From Salipiger profundus (GTDB lineage Bacteria; Pseudomonadota; Alphaproteobacteria; Rhodobacterales; Rhodobacteraceae), in assembly GCF_001969385.1 (NCBI RefSeq), contig NZ_CP014796.1, positions 2,311,501 through 2,375,500 on the forward strand: 64,000 bases of DNA. The letters run 5' to 3'. The notes under the pieces were generated by a model. That model was not told the DNA's origin, made no database searches, and was given only the letters and a program-made list of their open reading frames with translations. The position numbers were made by a program, and so were the translations under genes. Of this stretch, positions 42,483 to 50,767 are shown in pieces (the first letter of the stretch is position 1; every line of letters starts with the position of its first letter).

Positions 42483-43379
42483 TCAGCGTGCCTCCGGAAC
42501 AAGATTGAAAAAGGCCTCAGTCAGAACTGATGCCGTCGTATGCAAAGCGAACAGGTGGTCGATCCGTTCCTGGCTCATCTCTCGGCAGGGAACTTGAGCG
42601 AGTTCGGCCTGCCGGCTGGCACCCTTGCTCCACATGAAGCCCACGCCGAGATCGTGGCTTACAGCATCCATGACGCCGTCGCGGGTATCCATCACGATCG
42701 AAGGCCGCGGCTTGAGTGCGGCCCGGCGAAACCCCTCGTCCACAACCTTTTGTGTTGAACTGCCGGCGGTGCGGAAGATCAAGCGTTCGGACATCAAATC
42801 AAGACAGTCGACAACAGAGCGGTTCGCCAGAGGGTGTGTCGGATGAAAGATGGCGACGACAGACTGTCTCTGGACCATGACACGGCGGAAGCGCGGCTGA
42901 TCGGGCGGTTCGGGCAGGACGCCCACGTCGACGCGACCTTCTCCCACGGCTTCTACGATACGGCCCCAGCTGCCCATTTCGATCTTCACGTCGATACCCG
43001 GGAAGCGGGCCCGGAAGGCGCGGATCAGGGCCATGCCAGGAAGGGGCTGACCCAGACCTACCCGCAACTGACCATGTTCCATCGTGTGGTGCTGTCGCAG
43101 GACGCCTGCGATCTTGTCGGTTGCATCCTCGACTTCACGGGACGTGCCATAAATCTGCTGACACAACGGGCTGGGCATCATGTCGTTCCCGCTTCGTCGG
43201 AAAAGCGCGGCACCGAGCGCGCGCTCGAGGTCGCGAATTTGCTGGCTGATCGTCGCCTGTGACACGCCCGTACGTCTTGCTGCGGCCGAGAAGCTTCCGG
43301 TTTCGGTCACGGCGTTCAAGGCTCTGAGGCGGGCGAGGGTGAGGGCGCTACCCGGATCTGTTGGTGGCAAGGTTTTCAT
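42483..43379 (-). CDS. LysR-family regulator
   Basis: A 298-residue protein starting MKTLPPTDPGSALTLARLRA. Helix-turn-helix: LNAVTETGSFSAAARRTGVS then QATISQQIRDLERALGAALF; effector domain from about residue 95 (GQLRVGLGQPLPGMALIRAF). ATG 43379 was chosen, as upstream in-frame codons lie in the divergent promoter. It is divergent from the ABC operon at 43464 with 84 bp between starts, so it probably regulates that importer. Confidence 0.9.
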   Translation of the reverse strand: MKTLPPTDPGSALTLARLRALNAVTETGSFSAAARRTGVSQATISQQIRDLERALGAALFRRSGNDMMPSPLCQQIYGTSREVEDATDKIAGVLRQHHTMEHGQLRVGLGQPLPGMALIRAFRARFPGIDVKIEMGSWGRIVEAVGEGRVDVGVLPEPPDQPRFRRVMVQRQSVVAIFHPTHPLANRSVVDCLDLMSERLIFRTAGSSTQKVVDEGFRRAALKPRPSIVMDTRDGVMDAVSHDLGVGFMWSKGASRQAELAQVPCREMSQERIDHLFALHTTASVLTEAFFNLVPEAR

Positions 43380-43463
43380 GAGAGCGCCATAGGCAATGCC
43401 TGTAACCGTAACATGACTGTCGCAGAGAGTTCTTATGACGGCCCGTAGAAGCAAGAGGGCCCC

Positions 43464-44603
43464 ATGGCGACACTAGAATTGACAGACATCCGGAAATCGT
43501 TTGGCAGCACCGACATCCTGAAAGGCGTGTCGCTGGAGATCGCAGATGGCGAATTCCTGTCGTTGGTCGGGCCGTCGGGGTGCGGAAAGTCCACCCTGTT
43601 ACGCATCATTGCGGGTCTTGAAAGTCAGACTTCCGGATCGGTGAGAATTGGGCCCCGGCTGGTTGACGGGATACGTGCGGCGGATCGCGACCTGGCGATG
43701 GTCTTCCAAAGCTATGCGCTCTACCCGCATCTGACGGTGGCCGAGAATATCGCCGTGCCGCTGACCATGCGCCGACTACACCGTAGGGACCGCCTGCCGG
43801 TCGTCGGGGGATGGATGCCCGGGGCACGCAGCCGCGGCGCTGCAATCCGCACCACCGTGACCGAGGCGGCCGAGGCGCTGGACATCGCGCACCTATTGGA
43901 TCGGAAGCCTGGACAATTGTCCGGTGGGCAGCGCCAGCGCGTGGCTCTTGGCCGGGCTCTGGTGCGCGAACCCGCTGCGTTCCTTCTGGATGAGCCCCTG
44001 TCGAACCTGGATGCCAAGATGCGTGTCCACATGCGCACAGAGATTGCGCAGTTGAATCGGCGACTTGGGGCCACTTTCGTTTATGTCACCCACGACCAGG
44101 CCGAGGCGATGACCATGTCGGACCGGATCGCGGTCATGATGGAGGGAGAGCTGCTGCAGGTCGGCAGCCCAGACGAACTCTACGATACTCCCAGCGATAT
44201 CCGCGTGGCGCGCTTCATCGGGTCGCCTGCGATCAATCTGCTGTCTGTGGAGACGGGGGCTGATGGAGTGATCCTCTTGGCGGGGCGTGACACAGGGGTG
44301 AGGGCGGGCGGGGCGCCTATCGCGCACCTTGGCCTGCGCCCCGAGGCGCTGGAACCTTGCGAGGCACCGGGATTGGTTTCGGGACGTGTGACGGTGATCG
44401 AGAACCTTGGTTCGGATCTGTTCGTTCAGGTTCAAGCTCCGGGCATCTCCGAGACCGTGACCCTGCGCTTGCCGTCGGATGCCCGTGGCAAGGTCTCTTT
44501 CGGAGACCTCATGCATCTGCGTGTGCGCTCCGAGCGCATAAGCGCATTCGACGCCATGGGCCGCGCGGCACCTCTGACCATGGAGGCATCGGTTTATGCC
44601 TGA
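43464..44603 (+). CDS. ABC importer ATP-binding protein (UgpC/MalK type)
   Basis: A 379-residue ATPase: Walker A GPSGCGKSTLLRI, Q-loop FQSYALYPHL, signature QLSGGQRQRVALG, Walker B AFLLDEPLSNLD, switch THDQAEAMT. An insertion of roughly 25 residues after the Q-loop region (RRDRLPVVGGWMPGARSRGA) makes it longer than usual. A TOBE domain ends it. First gene of an importer operon that lacks its binding protein; AAGAGGG precedes the start. Confidence 0.93.
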   Translation: MATLELTDIRKSFGSTDILKGVSLEIADGEFLSLVGPSGCGKSTLLRIIAGLESQTSGSVRIGPRLVDGIRAADRDLAMVFQSYALYPHLTVAENIAVPLTMRRLHRRDRLPVVGGWMPGARSRGAAIRTTVTEAAEALDIAHLLDRKPGQLSGGQRQRVALGRALVREPAAFLLDEPLSNLDAKMRVHMRTEIAQLNRRLGATFVYVTHDQAEAMTMSDRIAVMMEGELLQVGSPDELYDTPSDIRVARFIGSPAINLLSVETGADGVILLAGRDTGVRAGGAPIAHLGLRPEALEPCEAPGLVSGRVTVIENLGSDLFVQVQAPGISETVTLRLPSDARGKVSFGDLMHLRVRSERISAFDAMGRAAPLTMEASVYA

Positions 44604-45582
44604 GACAGCATACTTTCCTCAGACCATAGCAAGGAATGGCGATAAGCCTCGCATCCTGCGCCCCGAACGCAGGCAGGCCCGGGCAGGGGCTGCCCTGGTC
44701 ACGCCTGCGGTGGTGCTTCTGGTCCTGATCCTGCTGGTCCCCGTCGCGGTCGCTGCCGTCCTGTCCTTCAGTGACTACACGCTGGGTCGACCGGGCCTCA
44801 GCTGGGTCGGTCTAGACAATTACACCGACATCTTCACTCGGACGAGCTACACCAAGATGGTTATGGCCACCGTGCTTTACGTGCTGGTGACTGTCCCGAC
44901 TTCGGTCGGGCTTGGGCTTGGGGCGGCGCTGCTGATCCGGTCGGTTCGGATTGGATCGAGCTTCTATCGTACGGTCTACTTCTTGCCGGTCATGGCGTCG
45001 CTGCTGGCCATGGCAATCGTCTGGGAATTTGCCCTTCACCCTTCCCTCGGTCTGGTGAACCGCACGCTGGAGCAAGGCTGCGGTACGCTTCTGGAGGTCT
45101 GGCCCTGGTTTGCCCGCGGCTGCGCCAACGGTTTTCCCATGTGGCTGTCGGACCGCGACTACGCGCTCTGGACGCTTGCCTTCATCGGCATCTGGCAAAG
45201 CTTCGGGTTCAATATGGTGCTCTACCTCGCCGGACTGACCGGCGTGCCGCGCGACCTTTACGCCGCCGCCGAGATGGACGGCGTGCGCAACGGCTGGGAG
45301 CGCTTTCGCCTGATCACATGGCCGATGCTGGGGCCGACCACCGTCTTCGTGGTCACCATCTCGACCATCCGGTCATTTCAGGTCTTCGACACGGTCGAGG
45401 CTCTGACCCACGGCGGTCCAGCCAAGTCTACCTACGTGATGATCTACGCCATCTACGAAAAGGGCATTGCCCAGAATCTGGTCGGTGTCGGTGCTGCGAT
45501 AACGATACTCTTCCTGGGCTTCGTGATGCTGATTTCGGTTGCCCAGAGGCGTTTCGTCGAACGCAAGGTCCACTACGCATGA
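44596..45582 (+). CDS. ABC importer permease (UgpA/MalF type)
   Basis: A 328-residue six-helix permease: ALVTPAVVLLVLILLVPVAV, coupling loop YAAAEMDGVRNGWERFRLIT, ending in VAQRRFVERKVHYA. It overlaps the ATPase gene by 8 bp and the next permease by 4 bp (ATGA). Confidence 0.93.
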   Translation: MPETAYFPQTIARNGDKPRILRPERRQARAGAALVTPAVVLLVLILLVPVAVAAVLSFSDYTLGRPGLSWVGLDNYTDIFTRTSYTKMVMATVLYVLVTVPTSVGLGLGAALLIRSVRIGSSFYRTVYFLPVMASLLAMAIVWEFALHPSLGLVNRTLEQGCGTLLEVWPWFARGCANGFPMWLSDRDYALWTLAFIGIWQSFGFNMVLYLAGLTGVPRDLYAAAEMDGVRNGWERFRLITWPMLGPTTVFVVTISTIRSFQVFDTVEALTHGGPAKSTYVMIYAIYEKGIAQNLVGVGAAITILFLGFVMLISVAQRRFVERKVHYA

Positions 45583-46499
45583 TACACCGTTTTTCCACGC
45601 GCCAAACGTTGATCCATCTCGTTCTGATCCTCGGAGCCGTGATCGTTCTGCTGCCCTTTTACGTCATGGTGGCCACCGCGTTGAAATCCCCCATCGAGAT
45701 CACGTCGGGGACCGGGGGCCTGTTCGGAGCACAGGCGCCCATGATTTCGCAGGACTGCCTGCTTGCAGGCGGGACCGAAGCCAGCTGCCTGACGCGGCCA
45801 GCGCTCGACAACTTCCGCCAGGCTTTCACCAAGGCGCCGCTGTGGCGCTACATGTTGAACGGGGTGATCGTCACCGCGGCGATCTTCCTGCTGCAGACAT
45901 TGATCGCCGTGCCCGCCGCCTACGCGCTGGCAAAGCTGCGCTTCTGGGGCCGCGATGCCGCCTTCGGCCTGGTGATGTTCTGTCTGCTGATCCCGGTCCA
46001 CGCCATTGCATTGCCGCTCTACCTGATGCTGGCAAAGCTGGGACTGACCAACAGCTATGCCGCGCTGATCCTTCCTTGGATCGTCTCGGCCTTCGGGATC
46101 TTCCTGATGCGGCAGTTCTTCATGACCGTGCCTGATGACCTGATCGACGCGGCCCGCATGGATGGGATGGGCGAGTTCGCCATCATCTGGCGCGTCATGC
46201 TGCCGACGGCCATTCCCGCACTGCTCGCCTTCGCGATCTTCTCGGTTGTGGCTCACTGGAATGACTACTTTTGGCCGCGCATCGTCATCACTGGCGACCG
46301 CAGCCTGTTCACTCCGCCGCTTGGCCTGCGCGAGTTCAAGGGCGATCTCGACGGTACCTTCTACGGGCCAATGATGGCCACCGCGCTGGTTATCGTCACC
46401 CCCCTCGTCGCCGCTTTCCTGCTGGCGCAGAAACGCTTCATCGATGGCATTACGCTGACTGGAATGACGCTACAGATTTCCTGGTCCTGCGGGATTTGA
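45579..46499 (+). CDS. ABC importer permease (UgpE/MalG type), 3' end replaced by IS5 sequence
   Basis: A 306-residue permease: LVLILGAVIVLLPFYVMVAT, coupling loop DAARMDGMGEFAIIWRVMLP, native ending LLAQKRFIDGITLTG. From about 46465 the DNA is IS5 interior, so the last ~11 residues (LQISWSCGI) come from the insertion sequence. Only a handful of native residues are lost, so the protein may still fold. The operon stops here: no solute-binding protein gene follows, unlike complete systems of this family. Confidence 0.88.
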   Translation: MIHRFSTRQTLIHLVLILGAVIVLLPFYVMVATALKSPIEITSGTGGLFGAQAPMISQDCLLAGGTEASCLTRPALDNFRQAFTKAPLWRYMLNGVIVTAAIFLLQTLIAVPAAYALAKLRFWGRDAAFGLVMFCLLIPVHAIALPLYLMLAKLGLTNSYAALILPWIVSAFGIFLMRQFFMTVPDDLIDAARMDGMGEFAIIWRVMLPTAIPALLAFAIFSVVAHWNDYFWPRIVITGDRSLFTPPLGLREFKGDLDGTFYGPMMATALVIVTPLVAAFLLAQKRFIDGITLTGMTLQISWSCGI

Positions 46500-47041
46500 T
46501 CGAGAAGGTCGGGTAACACCGGCGCATCACCGATGTGGCTCCCTGTGATTTCGACGGCCCGAACCTCCAGCGTTTCCTCATCAATCCCCAAGTGGATCTT
46601 GCGCCAGACGCGCCTTTTGGGGCCACCATGCTTGCGGACGTGCCACTCGCCTTCGCCCTCGACCTTGATCCCGGTGCTATCGATCAACAGGTGGAGCGGA
46701 CCCTTCGACCCACGGTAGGGGATGTTGACGGCTAGGGTCTTCTGGCGGCGGGACAGCGTGCTGAAGTCGGGCACCGCCCAGTCGAGGCCGACCAACCGCA
46801 ACAGGCTTTCGACGAAGCCTGTCGTCTGCCGAAGCGCCATGCCGAACAAAACCTTCATCGTAAGGCACGTCTGAATAGCGGCGTCGCTGTAGCTCTGCTG
46901 ACGGCCGCGCCTGCCTGACGGCGCGGCATCCCAGCTCATGTCGGGGTCAAACCAGATCGACAGTGAGCCCCGGCGCTTGAGCGCATCATTGTATGCTGGC
47001 CAGTTCCTGGTCCTGTAGGTTGCGGGTGTAGGTCTGCTCAT
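46465..47041 (-). pseudogene. IS5-family transposase, C-terminally truncated
   Basis: Identical by eye to the first ~192 codons of the intact transposases (MSRPTPATYRTRNWPAYNDA to QIPQDQEICSV) and then cut at 46465; the second catalytic Asp and the Glu motif are lost, so it is inactive. Confidence 0.9.
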
Positions 47042-47104
47042 GCATCCCTGCTACCACGCTGGATTCATGAGATGAATCCCGCACGGGATTTGTGCAACAG
47101 AGCC
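46465..47104 (-). mobile_element. IS5-family copy 2, truncated (lacks 410 bp)
   Basis: Matches the last 640 bp of the 1050-bp IS5 element (ends GTGCAACAGAGCC at 47104) and begins abruptly at the TGACGCTACAG corresponding to element position 411. The missing end faces the permease gene, so a deletion ran from inside the IS into the ABC operon. Confidence 0.92.
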
Positions 47105-47498
47105 ATGAGAATCCACTACTAAGGCGCATTGAGAACCAAAAGTCTTATAGGTTATCAAGCCCAAAAGTGCGAATGGCTATACGGACCATGTTGGCTATCA
47201 AAGAGGGTAAAGTCGTCCGTGTAATTAAAGACATATAGACATTAGGCAGCAGAAAGTCATCCCGCTTCGTTTTTGCGTCAATGGAGCGGCAACGCGCGAT
47301 GTGGTTAATGGTCTGTTCCAGCTGTAGGTGAGTGGCGCTAGATGATCCGGCTCAAGGTCCGTTGCGTCCGCGCTGCTGAGCTCTGCGCGCAAGGCCATGC
47401 TGCGTAATGCGTGAATGACTGGTCCGCTCAAGCTGCACCGCAGCGCTGATGATCTTGGCGAGCGGCCGGTATGGTAACCGGCCGGTCAGGACCACAGC
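47105..47498. other. Gene-free spacer with unusually A/T-rich start
   Basis: The first ~130 bp (47105-47240) are much richer in A+T than the surroundings, suggesting foreign or degenerate DNA. No convincing gene. At 47463-47484 an 8-bp-stem hairpin (CGGCCGGT-ATGGTA-ACCGGCCG) lies just after the IS66 transposase remnant and may belong to that element's end. Confidence 0.5.
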
Positions 47499-48514
47499 TC
47501 AAGCGACGGCCTTGGCCTCTTTGGATTGCGGCATCCAGTTCCACGGCAGCAGCTCGTCGAGGCGGTTGATCTTGTGGTCGCCGATGCGGGCCAGGATGTC
47601 TGCCAGATAGGCTTCGGGGTCGTGGCCGCTGAGCTTCGCGCTTTCGATGATCGTCATGGCTTCCGCGAGGGTTTCACCTCCGGCATCGGCCCCGGCGAAG
47701 AGCCAATTCTTCCGACCAATCACCACGGGCTTGATCGCACGCTCGGCCGGGTTGTTGTCGATGGCCACGCGGCCGTTCTCCAGGAAGAGCGTGAAGGAGG
47801 GCCAGCGGCGGAGCGCGTAGCGGAAGGCTTTGGCCAGTGCGCTCTTGCCGGAGACCCGGCCGAGCTGGGCCTCCGACCACGCCTTGAAGTCCTCCGCCAG
47901 AGGGCGCGTGCGGGTCTGCCTAACGCGCCGCCGCTCTTCGGCGGAGCAGCCGGTGATCTCGCGTTCAATGTCGTAGAGCGGCCGATACGGTCCAGCGCCT
48001 CCCGGGCGATCTCCGACTTGGTGCCGGTCCAGACATCGTGGAAGTCCCGGCGCAGGTGTGCCCAGCAGGCGGCCTCCCGGATGCGCACCGCGCCGGTGGC
48101 ATCGGGCTCATAGAGCGCCTTGAAGCCCGTATAGGCGTCCGCCTGGAGGATGCCGCTGAACTCGGCCAAATGGCGGTGCGGATGCGCACTCTTCCGGTCC
48201 AGTGAGAAGAAGTAGGCGACACCGGGCGGCGCTGTCCCGCCCCATGGTCGGTCATCCCGGAGGTAGGTCCAGATCCGGCCCTCCTTCACGCCCTTTCCCA
48301 GTCCCTCGAGCCGCTTGGAGCGGTCGAGCACTCGCACCGGGGTGTCGTCCGTTGCCCGGCAGGCGCATGCGAAGCATGCTGCCGAGAGGGGGCATGGAGG
48401 CGGTCGGCGGTCATCACGTCAGCCCTGATCCGCGCCATGAGCGGAGAGAGCACCCGCACACCCTGGCCGCACCAGTCGACGAGCGTCGAGGCCGGGATAT
48501 CCGCGCCCATGCGG
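47499..48514 (-). pseudogene. IS66-family transposase (TnpC) remnant with frameshifts
   Basis: Read from 48514 downward: DIPASTLVDWCGQGVRVLSP and RADVMTADRLHA, then a 41-bp insertion (48351-48391) that breaks the frame, then RVLDRSKRLEGLGKGVKEGR, AYFFSLDRKSAHPHRHLAEF, EAACWAHLRRDFHDV in a second frame; near 47978 a single missing base shifts to the third segment, ending with VAIDNNPAERAIKPVVIGRK and ADILARIGDHKINRLDELLP. The N-terminus is cut at 48514 by the fused IS5 end. Clearly dead. Confidence 0.88.
48351..48391 (+). repeat. 41-bp hairpin mini-insertion, copy P1 (in IS66 tnpC)
   Basis: Exactly 41 extra bases interrupt the codons between ADRLHA and the expected DDTPVRVLD of IS66 TnpC. It has CCCGGCAGG near one end, CCGAGAGGG near the other, and a central CATGC-GAA-GCATG hairpin. 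The same architecture and length recur at 63362-63402, and a variant at 57928-57966. Confidence 0.65.
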
Positions 48515-48558
48515 GGCTCTGTTGCACAAATCCCGCACGGGATTTGTGCAACAGAGCC
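48515..48558. repeat. 44-bp fused IS5 ends (perfect 21-bp inverted repeat)
   Basis: GGCTCTGTTGCACAAATC runs directly into the right-end sequence CCGCACGGGATTTGTGC and so on to AGAGCC, giving 21-bp perfect arms around CA. It is an IS5 element reduced to its two ends, lying nine bases (CTCCGGAGG) before complete copy 3. Confidence 0.85.
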
Positions 48559-48567
48559 CTCCGGAGG

Positions 48568-49617
48568 GGCTCTGTTGCACAAATCGGCTGATGGCCGAAG
48601 TTCCCCTTTCCCCGGACAGACTTATCCCACGGGCTCAGTGACAGGGATGCCGAGCGCGGTGTACCCGTTCAGAACGGCGATACGGACCTGAAGCTCCGCG
48701 ACCTGTCGGTCAAAGTCTCGTGCCATGAGGCGCTGCCCCAGCAGTTTCACACAATGCATCTTTGTCTCGACGCGGCTTCGGCGGTGGTATCCGCTCCATC
48801 GTCGCCAGAGGGCACGACCGAGGTATTTCGATGCTCGCAGTGCTTCGTTTCGCGCCACGGCTCCGGCGGTGATCGCCTTCCAGGGCTTCGCGTTCTTGCG
48901 GGGCGGGATGACAGCGTGGGCACCGCGGTCAGCGATTACATCGTGGCATTTGCGCGTGTCGTAGGCGCCATCAGCGGTGACGCTACAGATTTCCTGGTCC
49001 TGCGGGATTTGATCGAGAAGGTCGGGTAACACCGGCGCATCACCGATGTGGCTCCCTGTGATTTCGACGGCCCGAACCTCCAGCGTTTCCTCATCAATCC
49101 CCAAGTGGATCTTGCGCCAGACGCGCCTTTTGGGGCCACCATGCTTGCGGACGTGCCACTCGCCTTCGCCCTCGACCTTGATCCCGGTGCTATCGATCAA
49201 CAGGTGGAGCGGACCCTTCGACCCACGGTAGGGGATGTTGACGGCTAGGGTCTTATGGCGGCGGGACAGCGTGCTGAAGTCGGGCACCGCCCAGTCGAGG
49301 CCGACCAACCGCAACAGGCTTTCGACGAAGCCTGTCGTCTGCCGAAGCGCCATGCCGAACAAAACCTTCATCGTAAGGCACGTCTGAATAGCGGCGTCGC
49401 TGTAGCTCTGCTGACGGCCGCGCCTGCCTGACGGCGCGGCATCCCAGCTCATGTCGGGGTCAAACCAGATCGACAGTGAGCCCCGGCGCTTGAGCGCATC
49501 ATTGTATGCTGGCCAGTTCCTGGTCCTGTAGGTTGCGGGTGTAGGTCTGCTCATGCATCCCTGCTACCACGCTGGATTCATGAGATGAATCCCGCACGGG
49601 ATTTGTGCAACAGAGCC
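48568..49617 (-). mobile_element. IS5-family insertion sequence, complete copy 3 (1050 bp)
   Basis: Same ends and length as copy 1, same orientation. Visible differences are a G-to-A at 48972-48975 region (CATCAGCGG versus CATCGGCGG) and C-to-A in GGGTCTTATGG. No target duplication: left nine bases CTCCGGAGG, right nine GCGCGCCAT. Confidence 0.93.
48622..49554 (-). CDS. IS5-family transposase (copy 3)
   Basis: 310 residues, differing from the 13096-14028 protein by Gln to His in LSRRHKTLAVN; all catalytic motifs (LLIDSTGIKVEG, TADGAYDTRK, YHRRSRVETK) are present. Intact and presumably active. Confidence 0.95.
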   Translation of the reverse strand: MSRPTPATYRTRNWPAYNDALKRRGSLSIWFDPDMSWDAAPSGRRGRQQSYSDAAIQTCLTMKVLFGMALRQTTGFVESLLRLVGLDWAVPDFSTLSRRHKTLAVNIPYRGSKGPLHLLIDSTGIKVEGEGEWHVRKHGGPKRRVWRKIHLGIDEETLEVRAVEITGSHIGDAPVLPDLLDQIPQDQEICSVTADGAYDTRKCHDVIADRGAHAVIPPRKNAKPWKAITAGAVARNEALRASKYLGRALWRRWSGYHRRSRVETKMHCVKLLGQRLMARDFDRQVAELQVRIAVLNGYTALGIPVTEPVG

Positions 49618-49720
49618 GCGCGCCATCGCAGAAGTGCTGGAACTCTAGAGACCATTGTCGGCAACGGCCTTGACCAGCATATGTCTTGCACTGGCAGCGC
49701 TATGACGGAGCAACACCCGC

Positions 49721-50767
49721 ATGATGAAAGACAAACGGACGGAACCACCGGGACGGGTGCGGTTCGTCCTTGGCGCGGCGGTCTTCCTTCTCCTGAGCGG
49801 TGCCGCGTTCTGGGCCATCGCCGCGTTCGTGGGAGACGGGATGCCCCGGTTCGATCCGCGGCTGGTCGCACCGGGCTCGTTGGCGCTGATTGCGCTGTTC
49901 CTCCTGGTTTATTTCCTGGCGGACGGGCTGCGGCTCTACTTCGTCCTGCGCGCCCTGGACGCGCCTGTGACCCTGGGCCAGATCATGCCGCTCGTGTTCG
50001 TGAACCTGTTCTTCTCGAACATCACGCCGTTGGCGACCGGGGGCGGCTTTGCCCAGATCTGGTACCTGCAACGCTGCGGTGTCGGTGTCGGGCTTTCGGC
50101 GGCGGCAACGACGATCCGGACGATCCTTGCCATGCTGGTGATCTTCGTCTCGGCGCCGCTGTTCCTCGTCTTGGCGCCGGAGGTCGAGATCGCTGGCAGC
50201 TCCGGCGCGCTGGCGAACACCATCGCCGGGGTGATCGCGGTGTACATGGCGGGGTTTCTCGTGCTGCTTCTGCGCCCGGCCTGGATGGTCGCCGTGTGCG
50301 AGTGGGGCCTGGCAGGGCTGCAGCGGATGCACCTGCTCGGGCAGGCGCGCCGCGCCGCATGGGCAGAGGCGTTGCGCCGTGAGGCCGGGTCCTTTTCGGA
50401 CGGCTTCGGCCGGTTCCTCTCTGGTGCGCCGCAGCTATCGGTCTCGGCGGTGCTCGCGACACTGGCGTTCCTGCTTGCCCTCTTTGCAATGCCGGCGCTC
50501 CTCATGGCGCTGCTCGGGCTCGAGCCGGACTGGCTGACCGTGATCGGAACGCTCTCGGTGGTGACGTTCCTGATGTATTTCGCACCGACGCCCGGAGGGG
50601 CCGGGTTCTCGGAGTTGGCCTTCGCAGGGCTCATGGCCGGGCAGGTGGGCGAGGGGCAGCTGCTTCTTGTCATCTTCGCCTGGCGGCTCTTGACGATCTA
50701 CCTCGGAATGGCGATCGGAGCGGTCGTGTCGCTCCGGATCCTGCGGCCGGGAAGGATATACACGTGA
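49721..50767 (+). CDS. Lysylphosphatidylglycerol-synthase-type membrane protein (UPF0104, flippase-like)
   Basis: A 348-residue integral membrane protein of about eight helices. The family hallmark MYFAPTPGGAGFSELAFAG occurs at about residues 287-305, and FFSNITPLATGGGFAQIWYL at about 88-107. These transmembrane domains occur alone or fused to MprF and are implicated in lipid or lipid-linked sugar movement. No aminoacyl-transferase domain is attached. It overlaps the following phosphoesterase-glycosyltransferase gene by 4 bp, suggesting joint work on a glycolipid. ATG 49721 or 49724 could start. Confidence 0.88.
   Translation: MMKDKRTEPPGRVRFVLGAAVFLLLSGAAFWAIAAFVGDGMPRFDPRLVAPGSLALIALFLLVYFLADGLRLYFVLRALDAPVTLGQIMPLVFVNLFFSNITPLATGGGFAQIWYLQRCGVGVGLSAAATTIRTILAMLVIFVSAPLFLVLAPEVEIAGSSGALANTIAGVIAVYMAGFLVLLLRPAWMVAVCEWGLAGLQRMHLLGQARRAAWAEALRREAGSFSDGFGRFLSGAPQLSVSAVLATLAFLLALFAMPALLMALLGLEPDWLTVIGTLSVVTFLMYFAPTPGGAGFSELAFAGLMAGQVGEGQLLLVIFAWRLLTIYLGMAIGAVVSLRILRPGRIYT

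Noticed and set aside
47225..47431. 68-codon frame near the IS66 remnant
   Set aside because: No ribosome binding site, no family similarity, and located in degenerate intergenic sequence.
48559..48567. CTCCGGAGG as a 9-bp target-site duplication of IS5 copy 3
   Set aside because: The right flank (GCGCGCCAT) does not match, so no duplication can be claimed.
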